From: Aggregatilineales bacterium
GTDB lineage: Bacteria > Chloroflexota > Anaerolineae > Aggregatilineales > Phototrophicaceae
NCBI GenBank assembly: GCA_030834905.1
Contig: JAUQWZ010000006.1
Coordinates: 372,001-436,000 of the forward strand
Length of the DNA stretch: 64,000 nt
Reading direction: 5' to 3'
A program made the translations under genes and the position numbers. Shown here one piece after another: positions 43,591 to 52,717 of this stretch (within the stretch, counting starts at the first letter, position 1; every line of letters begins with the position of its first letter). The notes beneath the pieces were generated by a model. That model saw only the letters and a list, made by a program, of their open reading frames with translations, did not search any database and was not told the DNA's origin.

Positions 43591-44520
43591 TTAACGCGGC
43601 AGCTTCAGCGTATCGCCGGGCTGCACCGTCGGATCGGCGTAGTCTATCGTCCAGATTGGCTCAATTGAGGGAACAGGTTTCGCGCGCGCCGCAACCATCA
43701 GGTCACGATCATCGAGGGCGGCATTGCGCGGGGACGACCACTCACCGGCGCGAAACAGATCGACGTTGGGCGACAGCGCCCGAAAGACAAATTCGACCTG
43801 CCTGCGCCGGGCATCCTGCCATAGACCCGCCCAGACCAGATCCAGCGCCAGCCCGGTACGATCCAGGATCATGTCGTAAAGCTGCTGCCAGGGCGGGCTG
43901 TCGCCGTGGCAGGTCAGGCGCGGCAGCGCGCGCAGTTCGTGCCTGCCGCGCAGGGTCAGCACCCGGCGCTGCGGCTCATTCCAGATCACGGCGCTGGCGC
44001 TGACGTCAAATCGGGGAAATTTCGGTTCTGGTCGCCCGCGCAGGGCATTCATGGCATAGCGCAGCCCAAGCCGCATTTTGAGCCGCCGCATCTCCCGGCG
44101 CGGCGTGACTATCGTTCGCGCAGCGCCGCGCGGCAACCCGTTAACGAATGCCGCCGCATCCTCAGCAATGACCGCCAGCGGCATTTCGGGCAGCATCGAA
44201 ATCGAAAAGTAGCGGCTCTCACGGGTTTCGTTGGTGGCTCGCAGCGCCCCGCCAACAGGTCGGGCGGCATACAGCACGTTCAAACGCCGCCAGCCAGCCA
44301 GATAGTACATGCCAATAGGGTGACCGATTCGGACGGTTAAGCCCGTCTCTTCCTCGACTTCGCGCGCGGCTGCATCCGCCAGACGCTCGCCAGCATCCAG
44401 CCGACCGCCGGGCAGCGCCCAGACGTTCAGATCGCCCCGGCGGGACAGTAGCAGCCGGTTGTCCTGGCTGACCGCGCCCATCACGCCCAACCGGAGCATC
44501 GCAGTGCGAGAAGCAGCCAC
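43591..44520 (-). CDS. Tandem Nudix protein, second domain degenerate
   Basis: 309 residues. Domain 1 (8-130) has a full Nudix box: GGRLDAGERLADAAAREV then EEETGL, in GX5EX7REUXEEXGU order. Domain 2 (about 170-270) repeats the fold pattern (SASAVIWNEPQRRVLTLRGR, then RTGLALDLVWAGLW) but lacks the Glu box. It would hydrolyse a nucleoside diphosphate derivative, with the second half perhaps binding a partner. It lies between two purine deaminase genes, so a nucleotide substrate is plausible. Confidence 0.78.
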   Translation of the reverse strand: MAASRTAMLRLGVMGAVSQDNRLLLSRRGDLNVWALPGGRLDAGERLADAAAREVEEETGLTVRIGHPIGMYYLAGWRRLNVLYAARPVGGALRATNETRESRYFSISMLPEMPLAVIAEDAAAFVNGLPRGAARTIVTPRREMRRLKMRLGLRYAMNALRGRPEPKFPRFDVSASAVIWNEPQRRVLTLRGRHELRALPRLTCHGDSPPWQQLYDMILDRTGLALDLVWAGLWQDARRRQVEFVFRALSPNVDLFRAGEWSSPRNAALDDRDLMVAARAKPVPSIEPIWTIDYADPTVQPGDTLKLPR

Positions 44521-44589
44521 GGACTAGACCTCGCACAGCCGAGTCTGCCTCGCCATAAGTGCTGTCTTACAACATAAGACGGTGCTGCT

Positions 44590-44657
44590 GTAGGGACACG
44601 ATATATCGTGTCCGCTTTGGTGAAACAAGCAGCAGACACCATGGATGGTGTCCCTAC
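44590..44657. repeat. Hairpin doublet (REPIN-like)
   Basis: Left: GTAG + perfect palindrome GGACACGATATATCGTGTCC (44594-44613) + GC; right: AGACACCAT/GG/ATGGTGTC (44634-44652) + CCTAC. The pair is inverted with GTAGGG outermost on both sides. Confidence 0.9.
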
Positions 44658-44726
44658 AGGCTCCATTCTTAACGGGTAAGCTGCATATATGGAGAGATGC
44701 AGAAGGGGTATGGTTGGACTTCGCCA

Positions 44727-46130
44727 TCACTCCCCGCGTATCAGCTTTCGGGACAGGGCGTTATGCTGTTCCACCAGCGCTGGCAGGTCGAGGGTGAGCA
44801 GGCAGCCGTCCTTGACGACGACGCGCCCGTTAATTACCGATAGATCGACGTTCTGCGGGCGGCAAAAGACGAGCGCCGCTGCCGGATCGTGCATCGCCCC
44901 GGCGAACGCGGGCGTATCCAGCCGGTAAGCGACGAAATCGGCTGCCATGTTCGGCGCGATCTGCCCCACATCGTCCCGCCCCAGCACCGCCGCGCCGCCG
45001 CGCGTGCCCAGTGCCAGCGCCTCGCGCGCCGATAAGCCTGCCGGGTCGCCGTCCACGCGCTGGAGCAGCATGGCGTTACGCGCTTCTTCGAGCAAATGCC
45101 CGCTGTCATTGGACGCCGAGCCATCAACGCCCAGCCCCACCTTAACCTTTGCGTCCAGCATTTTGCGCACCGGCGCGATGCCAGACGCCAGCCGCATGTT
45201 CGAGCTTGGGCAGTGGCAGACGCCAGTTCCGGTTTTGGCGAACAGCCCAATTTCACGCTCGTTGAGCATGACGCAGTGCGCGTGCCAGACGTCCTCGCCA
45301 ACCCAGTGCGCCTCGCGGGCATAATCTCCCGGCAGCAGCCCAAACTTCTCCAGACTGAAAGCGACGTCGTTGGCGTTTTCCGCCAGATGCGTGTGCAGGC
45401 GCACGCCATAGCTGCGCGCCAGCGCCGCCGATTCACGCATCAAATTCTGGCTGACCGTGAACGGAGAACACGGCGCGACGACAATCCGCAGCATGGCGTA
45501 GCGGCTTTTGTCGTGGTACTGCTCGATCACCCGCCGCGTGTCGCGCAGAATATCTTCTTCGTCCTCAACCACGTGATCCGGCGGCAGTCCGCCCTTTTTC
45601 TCGCCCATGCTCATGCTGCCGCGCGCGGCGTGAAAACGGATGCCGATCTCCTGCGCCGCCCGAATTTCATCGTCCAGCTTGCAGGCGTTCGGGTAGATGT
45701 ACAGATGATCGCTGCTGGTGGTGCAGCCGCTGAGCATCAGTTCCGCCATCGCCAGCTTCGCCGAGACGGTGATCGCTTCGCCGGTCAGCCGCGCCCAGAT
45801 GGGATACAGCGTCCGCAGCCAGTCGAACAATTCGCGATCCTGAGCAACAACCCGCGTCAGGCTCTGGAACATGTGGTGGTGCGTGTTAATCAGACCGGGA
45901 ATGACGATGTGATGAGGCAGGTTGAGAGTCTCGTCGGCGGCGCGATCCTGAAGCTCGGCAGACGTGCCCACCGCCTCGATCACACCGCCGCGAATGAACA
46001 TCGCCCCGTCGCTGATCTCGCGGCGGGTGTCATCCATCGTGACCAGGGTGTGGATGTGGTTGACCAGCAGCGTTTTGCTGCTGCTGCCCTGCCCGGTGAA
46101 GCGTCCGTGGTCGTCCTGTCCGTCGTTCAC
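44727..46130 (-). CDS. 8-oxoguanine deaminase (Pa0142-like amidohydrolase)
   Basis: 467-residue amidohydrolase. Metal motifs: PGLINTHHHMFQSLTR, HTHLAENAND, WHAHCVML and GVDGSASNDSGH. The remembered Pseudomonas 8-oxoguanine deaminase (Pa0142) shares HHH.FQSL, GTGV.HCP.SN.RL.SGI.PVR and GVDG.ASN. It should turn 8-oxoguanine into uric acid; guanine or related pterin deaminase activity cannot be excluded. The ATG at 46130 overlaps the folD stop by 4 bases, so the two are co-translated. This co-location is unusual for 8-oxoguanine deaminase and links it to one-carbon metabolism. Confidence 0.87.
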   Translation of the reverse strand: MNDGQDDHGRFTGQGSSSKTLLVNHIHTLVTMDDTRREISDGAMFIRGGVIEAVGTSAELQDRAADETLNLPHHIVIPGLINTHHHMFQSLTRVVAQDRELFDWLRTLYPIWARLTGEAITVSAKLAMAELMLSGCTTSSDHLYIYPNACKLDDEIRAAQEIGIRFHAARGSMSMGEKKGGLPPDHVVEDEEDILRDTRRVIEQYHDKSRYAMLRIVVAPCSPFTVSQNLMRESAALARSYGVRLHTHLAENANDVAFSLEKFGLLPGDYAREAHWVGEDVWHAHCVMLNEREIGLFAKTGTGVCHCPSSNMRLASGIAPVRKMLDAKVKVGLGVDGSASNDSGHLLEEARNAMLLQRVDGDPAGLSAREALALGTRGGAAVLGRDDVGQIAPNMAADFVAYRLDTPAFAGAMHDPAAALVFCRPQNVDLSVINGRVVVKDGCLLTLDLPALVEQHNALSRKLIRGE

Positions 46131-47017
46131 AAGGTCGCCTTGCCCGCGAGACGCCAGGCAGCCTTCATCGTGTTCGCCAGCAGCATGGTAATAGTCATTG
46201 GTCCAACACCGCCCGGCACTTTGGTGATCGCGCCAGCGACCTTCACCGCGCTGTCAAAATCGACATCGCCCACCCAGCGGTAGCCGCGCGAATCTGTCGG
46301 ATCGTCGATCTTGCTAGTGCCGACATCGATCACCACCGCGCCCGGCTTGAGCCACTCGCCTTTGATGTAGTTGGGACGGTTCATGGCGACGACGACGATA
46401 TCGGCGTTCCGCAGATAGTCCGGCAGATCGCGAGTGCGGCTGTGGCAGATGGTCACCGTCGCGTTTTCCTTCATCAGCAGCAGCGACACCGGCAGCCCAA
46501 CGATATTGCTGCGCCCGACGACAACCGCGTTCGCGCCGGGAAGCACCGCCCCCGCTTCCTTCAACAGCACCAGACAGCCGGATGGCGTCGCCGAGACAAA
46601 CAGCGGCTCGCGCCCTTTCATCGCCAGCAAGCCGATGTTCAGCGGATGCACCCCGTCTGAATCCTTGCTGATGTCGATCAGGCGCAGCACCGCCTCTTCG
46701 TCAATGTGCGGCGGTACCGGAAGCTGCACCAGAATGCCGTGAACGCTCGGATCGTCGTTCAGCGACTTCACCGCGGCTTCGACCTGCTCCTGCGTGCTGT
46801 CCGTCGGCAGCAGGTGGGGAATTGACCGGATACCCGCCTGCTCGCAGGCGCGACGCTTCATCCGCACATACTGTTCCGATGCCGGATCGTCACCGACCAG
46901 AACCACGCCCAGCGCGGGTGGATAGCCATACTGCTGCTCAAAACGCGCGGCGTCCTGCGCTATTTCCGCCCGCATCCGCTGTGAAATGACCGTTCCGTCC
47001 AAGATTGTGGCTGTCAT
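46127..47017 (-). CDS. folD: Methylenetetrahydrofolate dehydrogenase/cyclohydrolase FolD
   Basis: Interconverts methylene-, methenyl- and formyl-THF. 296 residues, start ATG 47017 with AGTGAGG 9 bases upstream; in-frame codons before that are basic and unconvincing. Motifs: YVRMKRRACEQAGI, GILVQLPVPPHI, GRSNIVGLPVSLLL and ITKVPGGVGPMT. The catalytic Lys of the KxxxC motif is present (RMKRRAC). Co-translation with 8-oxoguanine deaminase fits purine degradation that releases one-carbon units on THF. Confidence 0.96.
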   Translation of the reverse strand: MTATILDGTVISQRMRAEIAQDAARFEQQYGYPPALGVVLVGDDPASEQYVRMKRRACEQAGIRSIPHLLPTDSTQEQVEAAVKSLNDDPSVHGILVQLPVPPHIDEEAVLRLIDISKDSDGVHPLNIGLLAMKGREPLFVSATPSGCLVLLKEAGAVLPGANAVVVGRSNIVGLPVSLLLMKENATVTICHSRTRDLPDYLRNADIVVVAMNRPNYIKGEWLKPGAVVIDVGTSKIDDPTDSRGYRWVGDVDFDSAVKVAGAITKVPGGVGPMTITMLLANTMKAAWRLAGKATL

Positions 47018-47346
47018 GGAATCCATCCTCACTGAAAAGCGCAGCATCCTGCGACATCTGCACATGCGCCGAAGCGCGAGAATGAGGATAACATGGACGA
47101 ACGTTGTTCCAAAGTACAATTGTCAACGCATTTGAACAACTTAACTACAAAAATTACGTTCCTAAACTCCAAGAGTTGAGTACCATTGAAAGTGGAGAAA
47201 TAGTAAGGGTTCAGGTAGTTGACGCGCCGGTATAATGCGCGAAGATAGTGGATGTGAGTCCGCCGTCTCGCGCCGACGCTGGTCAGACCGTACCCCTTCG
47301 TTTCGGCTCAAAAGACCCGGCTGCTGCCGTTTCAGAGGACTGTTCA
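47018..47346. other. Spacer between folD and the giant prepilin-like gene
   Basis: 329 bases without a gene. It holds an AT-rich stretch at about 47120-47210 on the folD side and the TATAAT at 47231-47236. A sequence from about 47240 can be read in frame upstream of the prepilin start but is not supported by a ribosome site. I see no hairpin of note. Confidence 0.5.
47231..47236 (+). promoter_or_regulatory. Candidate -10 box of the prepilin-like gene
   Basis: Perfect TATAAT 111 bases before the ATG. No strong -35 at the normal distance. The leader would be about 100 bases. Confidence 0.4.
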
Positions 47347-50300
47347 ATGGACAACTTCAAGACCGTTAAGCCACAGGCGAGACACAAAACCGGCGGACAG
47401 GCGATGGTTGAATACGCCCTGATTGCCGCGTTCGTGGTACTCGCCTTCGCCGTCGCGCTGGCGGCAACAGGTCCTGCCATCGGCAATGTCTTCAGCAACG
47501 TGATTTATGGCATCGTCGGGCAGGCTCCGGGCGCGCCCGCCGTCGTGCTGCCGGGCGATTCCGCCGCCTTCTGGGCAACCGTAACCTGGGTGGCTGCCAA
47601 CCCGCAGCGGGAAACACCCTTCGCCACGCCCATCAATACGCGTGAGCGGACTCCACCGACGGCATATGTTTCGCCGACGGCTTCCAACACCGGCACCATG
47701 ACCTTTACGCCGACGCTGACGCACACGCGGACACCAACCCATACGCCAACCGACACGACGGTTCCAACCAGCGGACCGTCGCCAACGCCAGAAGACAAGG
47801 GTTTTAACGTCCCGTTCGCAGACCGGGCGGATGTTGAGATGAACTGGCGGCTCGATAATTCGTTTGTTCTGAATGTCGCCGGATGGACGGGTACCTATTA
47901 CAACGGCGCGACCTGTCCTGGGACTGATCCCGATCCGGGCATCCCCGCCGATACGACGCTGATCGACTTTACCTGGGGCGGTTCGCCAGCGGCGGGTATC
48001 AACCCCGATAACTTCATCGCCTGCTGGTCAAATACGTTCACGCTGCCGTCAGATACCAACCTGCGATTCACTGCCGAGGAACTGGCTGCCGGTGGGCTGA
48101 CCGTAGCGCTGGACGGCGTGGAAATCCTGAATACCAGCGCCGCAGACACCTCGGCGAATCGGATGGTCAGCGCGGGCGAGCACACGCTGACCGCTTCTTA
48201 CGCGCACAGCACCGGCAGTGCGCGCGTCTATCTGCTCATTGACCGTCCTTCGCAGAACCCCAACGACGTGGTTGCCGGCATCGAGGGCTGCCCCTGGGCG
48301 ACAACCAGCAGTAACATCCTCAGCGGCTCGCCGCTGAATGTCTTTGACGACGACCCGGCTGCCGATAGCTGGCCCGCCGGGCAGACCTGTTATCTGGAGC
48401 TGCGCGGCTGGATCAACAGCAGCGCCGCGCCAAACTCGAAGCTCAGCTTCTGGGACGTGTGGGATTTCGCCGCTGCCGCTGGCGTTCGGGCAGAACTGCA
48501 AATCGCCAATTACGATACAGTCGATGGCAGCCCCGATGTCCAGGATCGGGCGGCAACCTGGGGCGACGCTATCACCGTCCCGCTGACGCGCTCGTCCGGC
48601 AGCGCCAACTACAACTGGACGCGGACGCAGGTTGACCTGAACGATCCGCTGTACGCTTCGATTGGCGATAAGTGGACGTTCCGCTTCGTACTGGGGAATA
48701 CCACCGGCTCAGCACAGTCGCTGCGCTGGTACATTGACGACATTCAGGTACTCAACGATCCCGCGCCCAGCCGCACCTTCACGGTGCGCGATCTGTGGGA
48801 TTTGAACGCGCGCGCGCAGATGGCGGATTTCATCTTCAACGCCGACGCCAACTTCACCCAGGAACAGACCACCGGCGCGCCGCCAGCCAGCGAATGGCGC
48901 TGGAATATTCTCAGCGATAACGCCCGCACCGGAACAGCATGGGTGCTGAAGAATTACGCGGCGTCGGCAGCTTCCACCAATTCGAGTCCGACGACCGATC
49001 GCGTCTATTTTCTCGAATTCCGCTATCCGATTGACGTGACCGCCAGCCGCGTTCCGCTGCCGCCGGTTGAGGACTTTGAAGGCGACACCGGCACGCCAAT
49101 GCTGACCTTCTGGCATTCCTTCTCCGGCAGCGCCACCCGCGTGGTCGAGTATGCCCTGCTATCCGCGCCCAATACCTGGATCACGGCGGATTACATCCTG
49201 CCGCTGACGCCGGGTTCGACCATTCAGCGCAGCAGCGTCTACCTGCCGACCACCGAGCCGTTCCGCCTGCGCTTCCGGCTGACCATTCCCCAGAATGTGA
49301 CTCCGGCAGCCACCGACGGCTGGTTCATTGACGACATTCTCATCGAGCGCGATCTCGGTTCTGGTTTCACGGCTTATCCGTTCATCGATTCGGCTGAAAG
49401 CGCGTCGTATACTGCCCAACAGTGGACAACCACCAAGAACTGGGCATCGACCACGCTGGTGGGCGGCGTTCAGGGCAGCGGCTACAGCTATACCGACAGC
49501 CCCGGCACCGGCGTAAGATACACGGTTGGCGAAGAAACCCGCTTTGAAATGCGCCGGATACTTGACCTGCTCGGCGACACAGCGGGACACACCGAACCGA
49601 CCACCCCGGCAGCCGCCGAACCGATGCTGACCTTCTGGATGCAGCGCGATCTGCAGGGCGAGTTCCGCGTCGAACTATGGACGGCAGCCAGCGACACCTG
49701 GACAACGGCGTGGACGATGAATTTCCCCGGCGGACGCAGCCGTAACACCGCCTGGGAGCGCGTCGAAATCAATCTGGCTGAAGCCATTCGCCTGAACAAC
49801 GGCACGTCCTGGGGCAGTATCGGCGGCGGCAGTGACAACGACGACGACATCAGGATCCGCTTCCGTCTGCTCGGCGCAGGGGCGACTGCTTACGACGGCA
49901 TCTACATCGACGATATCCGAATTGAGGACAAAGCCGAATTGGTTCACGTCCTCGGCGCTGGCGACGACGGCATCTACCACGATTCGATTGACGCCAACAC
50001 GCCGCACGGGCTTTCGATTGCCGATAGCTGGCACCTGGGCGGCACCTGGAACTGGTCGAACGACCCGGCACATATCTATCAGGGAACGCTGTCGCTGGCG
50101 GACAGCCCGCTGCAGCAGTACCAGTCAGACTGGATCGCCATCGCCGAAATGCGCCCGGTCTTCGACCTGTCTGGCGTCTCGGCGGCTGAGCTTCCATCGC
50201 TGGACTTCTTCACCCGTTTTGAAATCGCGGCTGGCGACAGCTTCCAGGTTGAAATCTCGGAGCAGCAGGGCGGCGGCACCCAGTCCTATGATGACCTGTT

Positions 50301-51585
50301 CGGCTGGTCAACCTGGACGCCAGCCACTCTGTATCCGATCAACATGACCACGCTCACCAACGGGCGCACCGACACCATGCACCGCTGGCGCGTCAACCTG
50401 TCGTCCTACGTCAACAAACGCATCCGCATTCGCTTTGTCCTGCGCACGGACGGCGCTGGCGTGGCGGACGGCGTCACGATTGACGCGGTGAGTCTGACCT
50501 ATGGCGCGACCGCGGTCACATCTCTGCCCCTCGCCACCTGGGCGAATGCCAGTAACTGGATTTTTGAGGGCAGCGGCTTGACCCGCTGGGGCAGCGCTAC
50601 CCAGTTCATCACCGGCGGCACCGCTGGCGGCGACCTCGGCGCGAACGGGTGGTACGGTCTGTTCTTCGACTGCGAAACGCTGATCGATCCGGACTCGGCG
50701 TGTTTCGGTCCGCTGGCTGCCACGACCTATGACGGGCTGCTGGCTGCCAACGCCCATGATCCGTTCGATACGGCGGCTTCCCTGCCCGGCGGCATCACCC
50801 GCCCGACGACCAATCCAACCGCCGATCTGAACATGTGGGTGGCGGATGGCGCCGCGCCGAATGTGGTCGGCAGCACAACTGAATTCGTGGAATCGTTCGC
50901 CGCCCGCTGGACGCGCAGCGTCACCCTCAAGGCGAATACCACCTATCGATTCTATACCGTCTCTGACGCGGGCATCCGGGTGTCGATCAACAGCCCCGCT
51001 GGCTTCACGCCAGCCATACCGGCGGTTGGCGGCAGGTACTATCTCATCAACGCCTGGTTCGCGCACGACAATCAGGTGGATACGCGGACGATCCAGGTGG
51101 GCGCGGCGGACGTAAACGCCGTCCTGACGGTGGAATTCTTTGACACCGTCGGCGATTCAGTCGCCTCGCTGACCAGCGTTTCCGACCGCTTCTCGTTCAG
51201 CGACAGCCCGAACCCGCCCAATGTAACCGGTTTCACCACCATCCTGTCCACGCGCTACGGCAATTCGTCGCTCACCTACAGCGGTTTCATCAACGCCACC
51301 AGCGCCAAGACCCTGAATTACTCGCTGCTGTGGAATATGAGATCCAACACAAATCTGTATGTCGAAACCTCGACCAACGGCGGCTTTACGTGGAATATCG
51401 TGGACACGATTTCGGGCGCGGTGACGCCATCCAATGTGCTGCCAGCCCAGAACTGGGTGACGCGCTCGGTGCCTCTAGCCGCCGGTAATCCGCGTACCAC
51501 CTTCCGCTTCCGGCTGGATACGCGCGGAGAAGCCGACAATATCACCGGCGACGGCGTTTGGATCTCGGACATCTACGTGCCGTAG
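47347..51585 (+). CDS. Giant prepilin-like surface protein with repeated beta-sandwich modules
   Basis: 1412 residues. ATG 47347 has AGAGGA 7 bases upstream. The N-terminus is a class III (Flp-type) prepilin signal: HKTGG then QAMVEYALIAAFVVLAF, cleavable after Gly17 with Glu at +5. A Thr/Pro linker (about 95-150) leads to the outer part. There a PA14-like domain comes first (TGTYYNGATC, near 175-290). About five modules follow that end in FRFRL...DG-x-IDDI (RWYIDDIQVL, GWFIDDILIE, DGIYIDDIRI, DGVTIDAVSL, GVWISDIYV). A second PA14-like segment sits near 1120-1260. Likely a pilus-tip adhesin or surface fibre. No tad assembly genes are nearby. Confidence 0.82.
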   Translation: MDNFKTVKPQARHKTGGQAMVEYALIAAFVVLAFAVALAATGPAIGNVFSNVIYGIVGQAPGAPAVVLPGDSAAFWATVTWVAANPQRETPFATPINTRERTPPTAYVSPTASNTGTMTFTPTLTHTRTPTHTPTDTTVPTSGPSPTPEDKGFNVPFADRADVEMNWRLDNSFVLNVAGWTGTYYNGATCPGTDPDPGIPADTTLIDFTWGGSPAAGINPDNFIACWSNTFTLPSDTNLRFTAEELAAGGLTVALDGVEILNTSAADTSANRMVSAGEHTLTASYAHSTGSARVYLLIDRPSQNPNDVVAGIEGCPWATTSSNILSGSPLNVFDDDPAADSWPAGQTCYLELRGWINSSAAPNSKLSFWDVWDFAAAAGVRAELQIANYDTVDGSPDVQDRAATWGDAITVPLTRSSGSANYNWTRTQVDLNDPLYASIGDKWTFRFVLGNTTGSAQSLRWYIDDIQVLNDPAPSRTFTVRDLWDLNARAQMADFIFNADANFTQEQTTGAPPASEWRWNILSDNARTGTAWVLKNYAASAASTNSSPTTDRVYFLEFRYPIDVTASRVPLPPVEDFEGDTGTPMLTFWHSFSGSATRVVEYALLSAPNTWITADYILPLTPGSTIQRSSVYLPTTEPFRLRFRLTIPQNVTPAATDGWFIDDILIERDLGSGFTAYPFIDSAESASYTAQQWTTTKNWASTTLVGGVQGSGYSYTDSPGTGVRYTVGEETRFEMRRILDLLGDTAGHTEPTTPAAAEPMLTFWMQRDLQGEFRVELWTAASDTWTTAWTMNFPGGRSRNTAWERVEINLAEAIRLNNGTSWGSIGGGSDNDDDIRIRFRLLGAGATAYDGIYIDDIRIEDKAELVHVLGAGDDGIYHDSIDANTPHGLSIADSWHLGGTWNWSNDPAHIYQGTLSLADSPLQQYQSDWIAIAEMRPVFDLSGVSAAELPSLDFFTRFEIAAGDSFQVEISEQQGGGTQSYDDLFGWSTWTPATLYPINMTTLTNGRTDTMHRWRVNLSSYVNKRIRIRFVLRTDGAGVADGVTIDAVSLTYGATAVTSLPLATWANASNWIFEGSGLTRWGSATQFITGGTAGGDLGANGWYGLFFDCETLIDPDSACFGPLAATTYDGLLAANAHDPFDTAASLPGGITRPTTNPTADLNMWVADGAAPNVVGSTTEFVESFAARWTRSVTLKANTTYRFYTVSDAGIRVSINSPAGFTPAIPAVGGRYYLINAWFAHDNQVDTRTIQVGAADVNAVLTVEFFDTVGDSVASLTSVSDRFSFSDSPNPPNVTGFTTILSTRYGNSSLTYSGFINATSAKTLNYSLLWNMRSNTNLYVETSTNGGFTWNIVDTISGAVTPSNVLPAQNWVTRSVPLAAGNPRTTFRFRLDTRGEADNITGDGVWISDIYVP

Positions 51586-51611
51586 GCAGGCTGTTTGTGA
51601 TAACTGTTTCC

Positions 51612-51645
51612 GGCGCGGGGGCGTATTTGATTACGCCCCCGCGCC
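51612..51645. terminator. Strong hairpin after the giant gene
   Basis: Perfect 14-bp stem GGCGCGGGGGCGTA / 6-base loop / TACGCCCCCGCGCC, 27 bases past the stop. No T-tract follows, but its strength and place suggest termination. Confidence 0.6.
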
Positions 51646-51745
51646 GCCTTCAATCTACCTGCATCAACAATCCAACTACTCACACCCGCGCCAAACTGCT
51701 AAACTAGTGGCACGTTCCCGATCATAGTAGCAGGGGTTGAAACAC

Positions 51746-52717
51746 GTGACGCTTACGGAGCATCGTCCTGGTATTTTCTTCATCATTGTGGGTCCCGCGG
51801 GCGTGGGAAAAAACCACCTCATTAAAGTTGTCAGCAGCCGAATTGACGGGCTGCGGCAGTTGCCAACCGCCACCACACGCCCCATGCGACCGGGCGAAGC
51901 CCAGGGACGCGAACACGTCTTCGTCAGTGAGGAGGAATTCAACCGCTTCATCAGCATGGGCGCGCTGCTGGAACACCAGTTGGTTCATGGTCGAGACTAC
52001 TATGGCATCCTGAGCGAAAAGGTGGAAAGCGCCCTGTACGCGGGTGATATGGTCATCGCCGATATTGACATCAAGGGCGCGCGTATCGCCCGCGAAACCT
52101 ATCCTCAGAACACCGTGACTGTCTTCATCCAGCCGCCGTCGGTGCTGACTCTGGTCGAGCGAATGCGCACCCGCAAAGAGAACGACTCGGAAATCGCCCG
52201 CCGGCTGATGCGCGTGCCGATGGAGATGGAATTTGTCAGCGAAGCCGATTACATCGTCATCAACGACGATCTCGAAACGGCAGCAGCCACGCTGACCGCC
52301 ATCATCACAGCGGAAGCCAGCCGTCCGGCGCATCAGTTGGCGAGCAGGCTCACCAGCTTCACCTACGCCGCGCAGGTGGTGCCCTGCTGGGACGGCGAAG
52401 CGCTTCGCCGCCTGTCAGCGTCGCATTACCCCATCAGCCGGGTGAACGACGGCGAGCCGCCCCATGTCGCCGCGGCGCGGGCGCTGAACAAGGCGTTTGG
52501 CGCGGCGGTGCCAGCCGGAGAATGGGTTTACGGACAGGACGCCAAAGGCGATTTTGTGCCGCCGGTGGCTGTCGAAACCGCTGCTTCGGCGGATGAAGAC
52601 CAGATTATCTTCGTCTTCCAATATCGGATGAGCGAGCGAATCGCGCCGCCGGATGGCTGGGTCTGGACGACGGATGCGGCGCTGGCGATCCCCGACGCGA
52701 AACGGAGCGAGGCATGA
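51746..52717 (+). CDS. Guanylate-kinase-like protein with altered P-loop and extra C-terminal domain
   Basis: 323 residues. The GTG at 51746 has AGGGG 9 bases before it; TTG 51737 is too close to it. The first 185 residues follow guanylate kinase: ATTRPMRPGEAQGREH, FISMGALLEHQLVHGRDYYG, VIADIDIKGARI and RMRTRKENDSEIARRL. The P-loop reads GPAGVGKNHL where a Ser/Thr normally follows GK. The remaining 130 residues (from ASRLTSFTYAAQ) are unknown. It may be a weak or inactive kinase. It is followed by ygfZ with an ATGA overlap. Confidence 0.78.
   Translation: MTLTEHRPGIFFIIVGPAGVGKNHLIKVVSSRIDGLRQLPTATTRPMRPGEAQGREHVFVSEEEFNRFISMGALLEHQLVHGRDYYGILSEKVESALYAGDMVIADIDIKGARIARETYPQNTVTVFIQPPSVLTLVERMRTRKENDSEIARRLMRVPMEMEFVSEADYIVINDDLETAAATLTAIITAEASRPAHQLASRLTSFTYAAQVVPCWDGEALRRLSASHYPISRVNDGEPPHVAAARALNKAFGAAVPAGEWVYGQDAKGDFVPPVAVETAASADEDQIIFVFQYRMSERIAPPDGWVWTTDAALAIPDAKRSEA

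Noticed and set aside
45096..46283. Open frame of 395 codons opposite the 8-oxoguanine deaminase
   Set aside because: Antisense shadow with skewed composition (R, H, Q, A) and no ribosome site.
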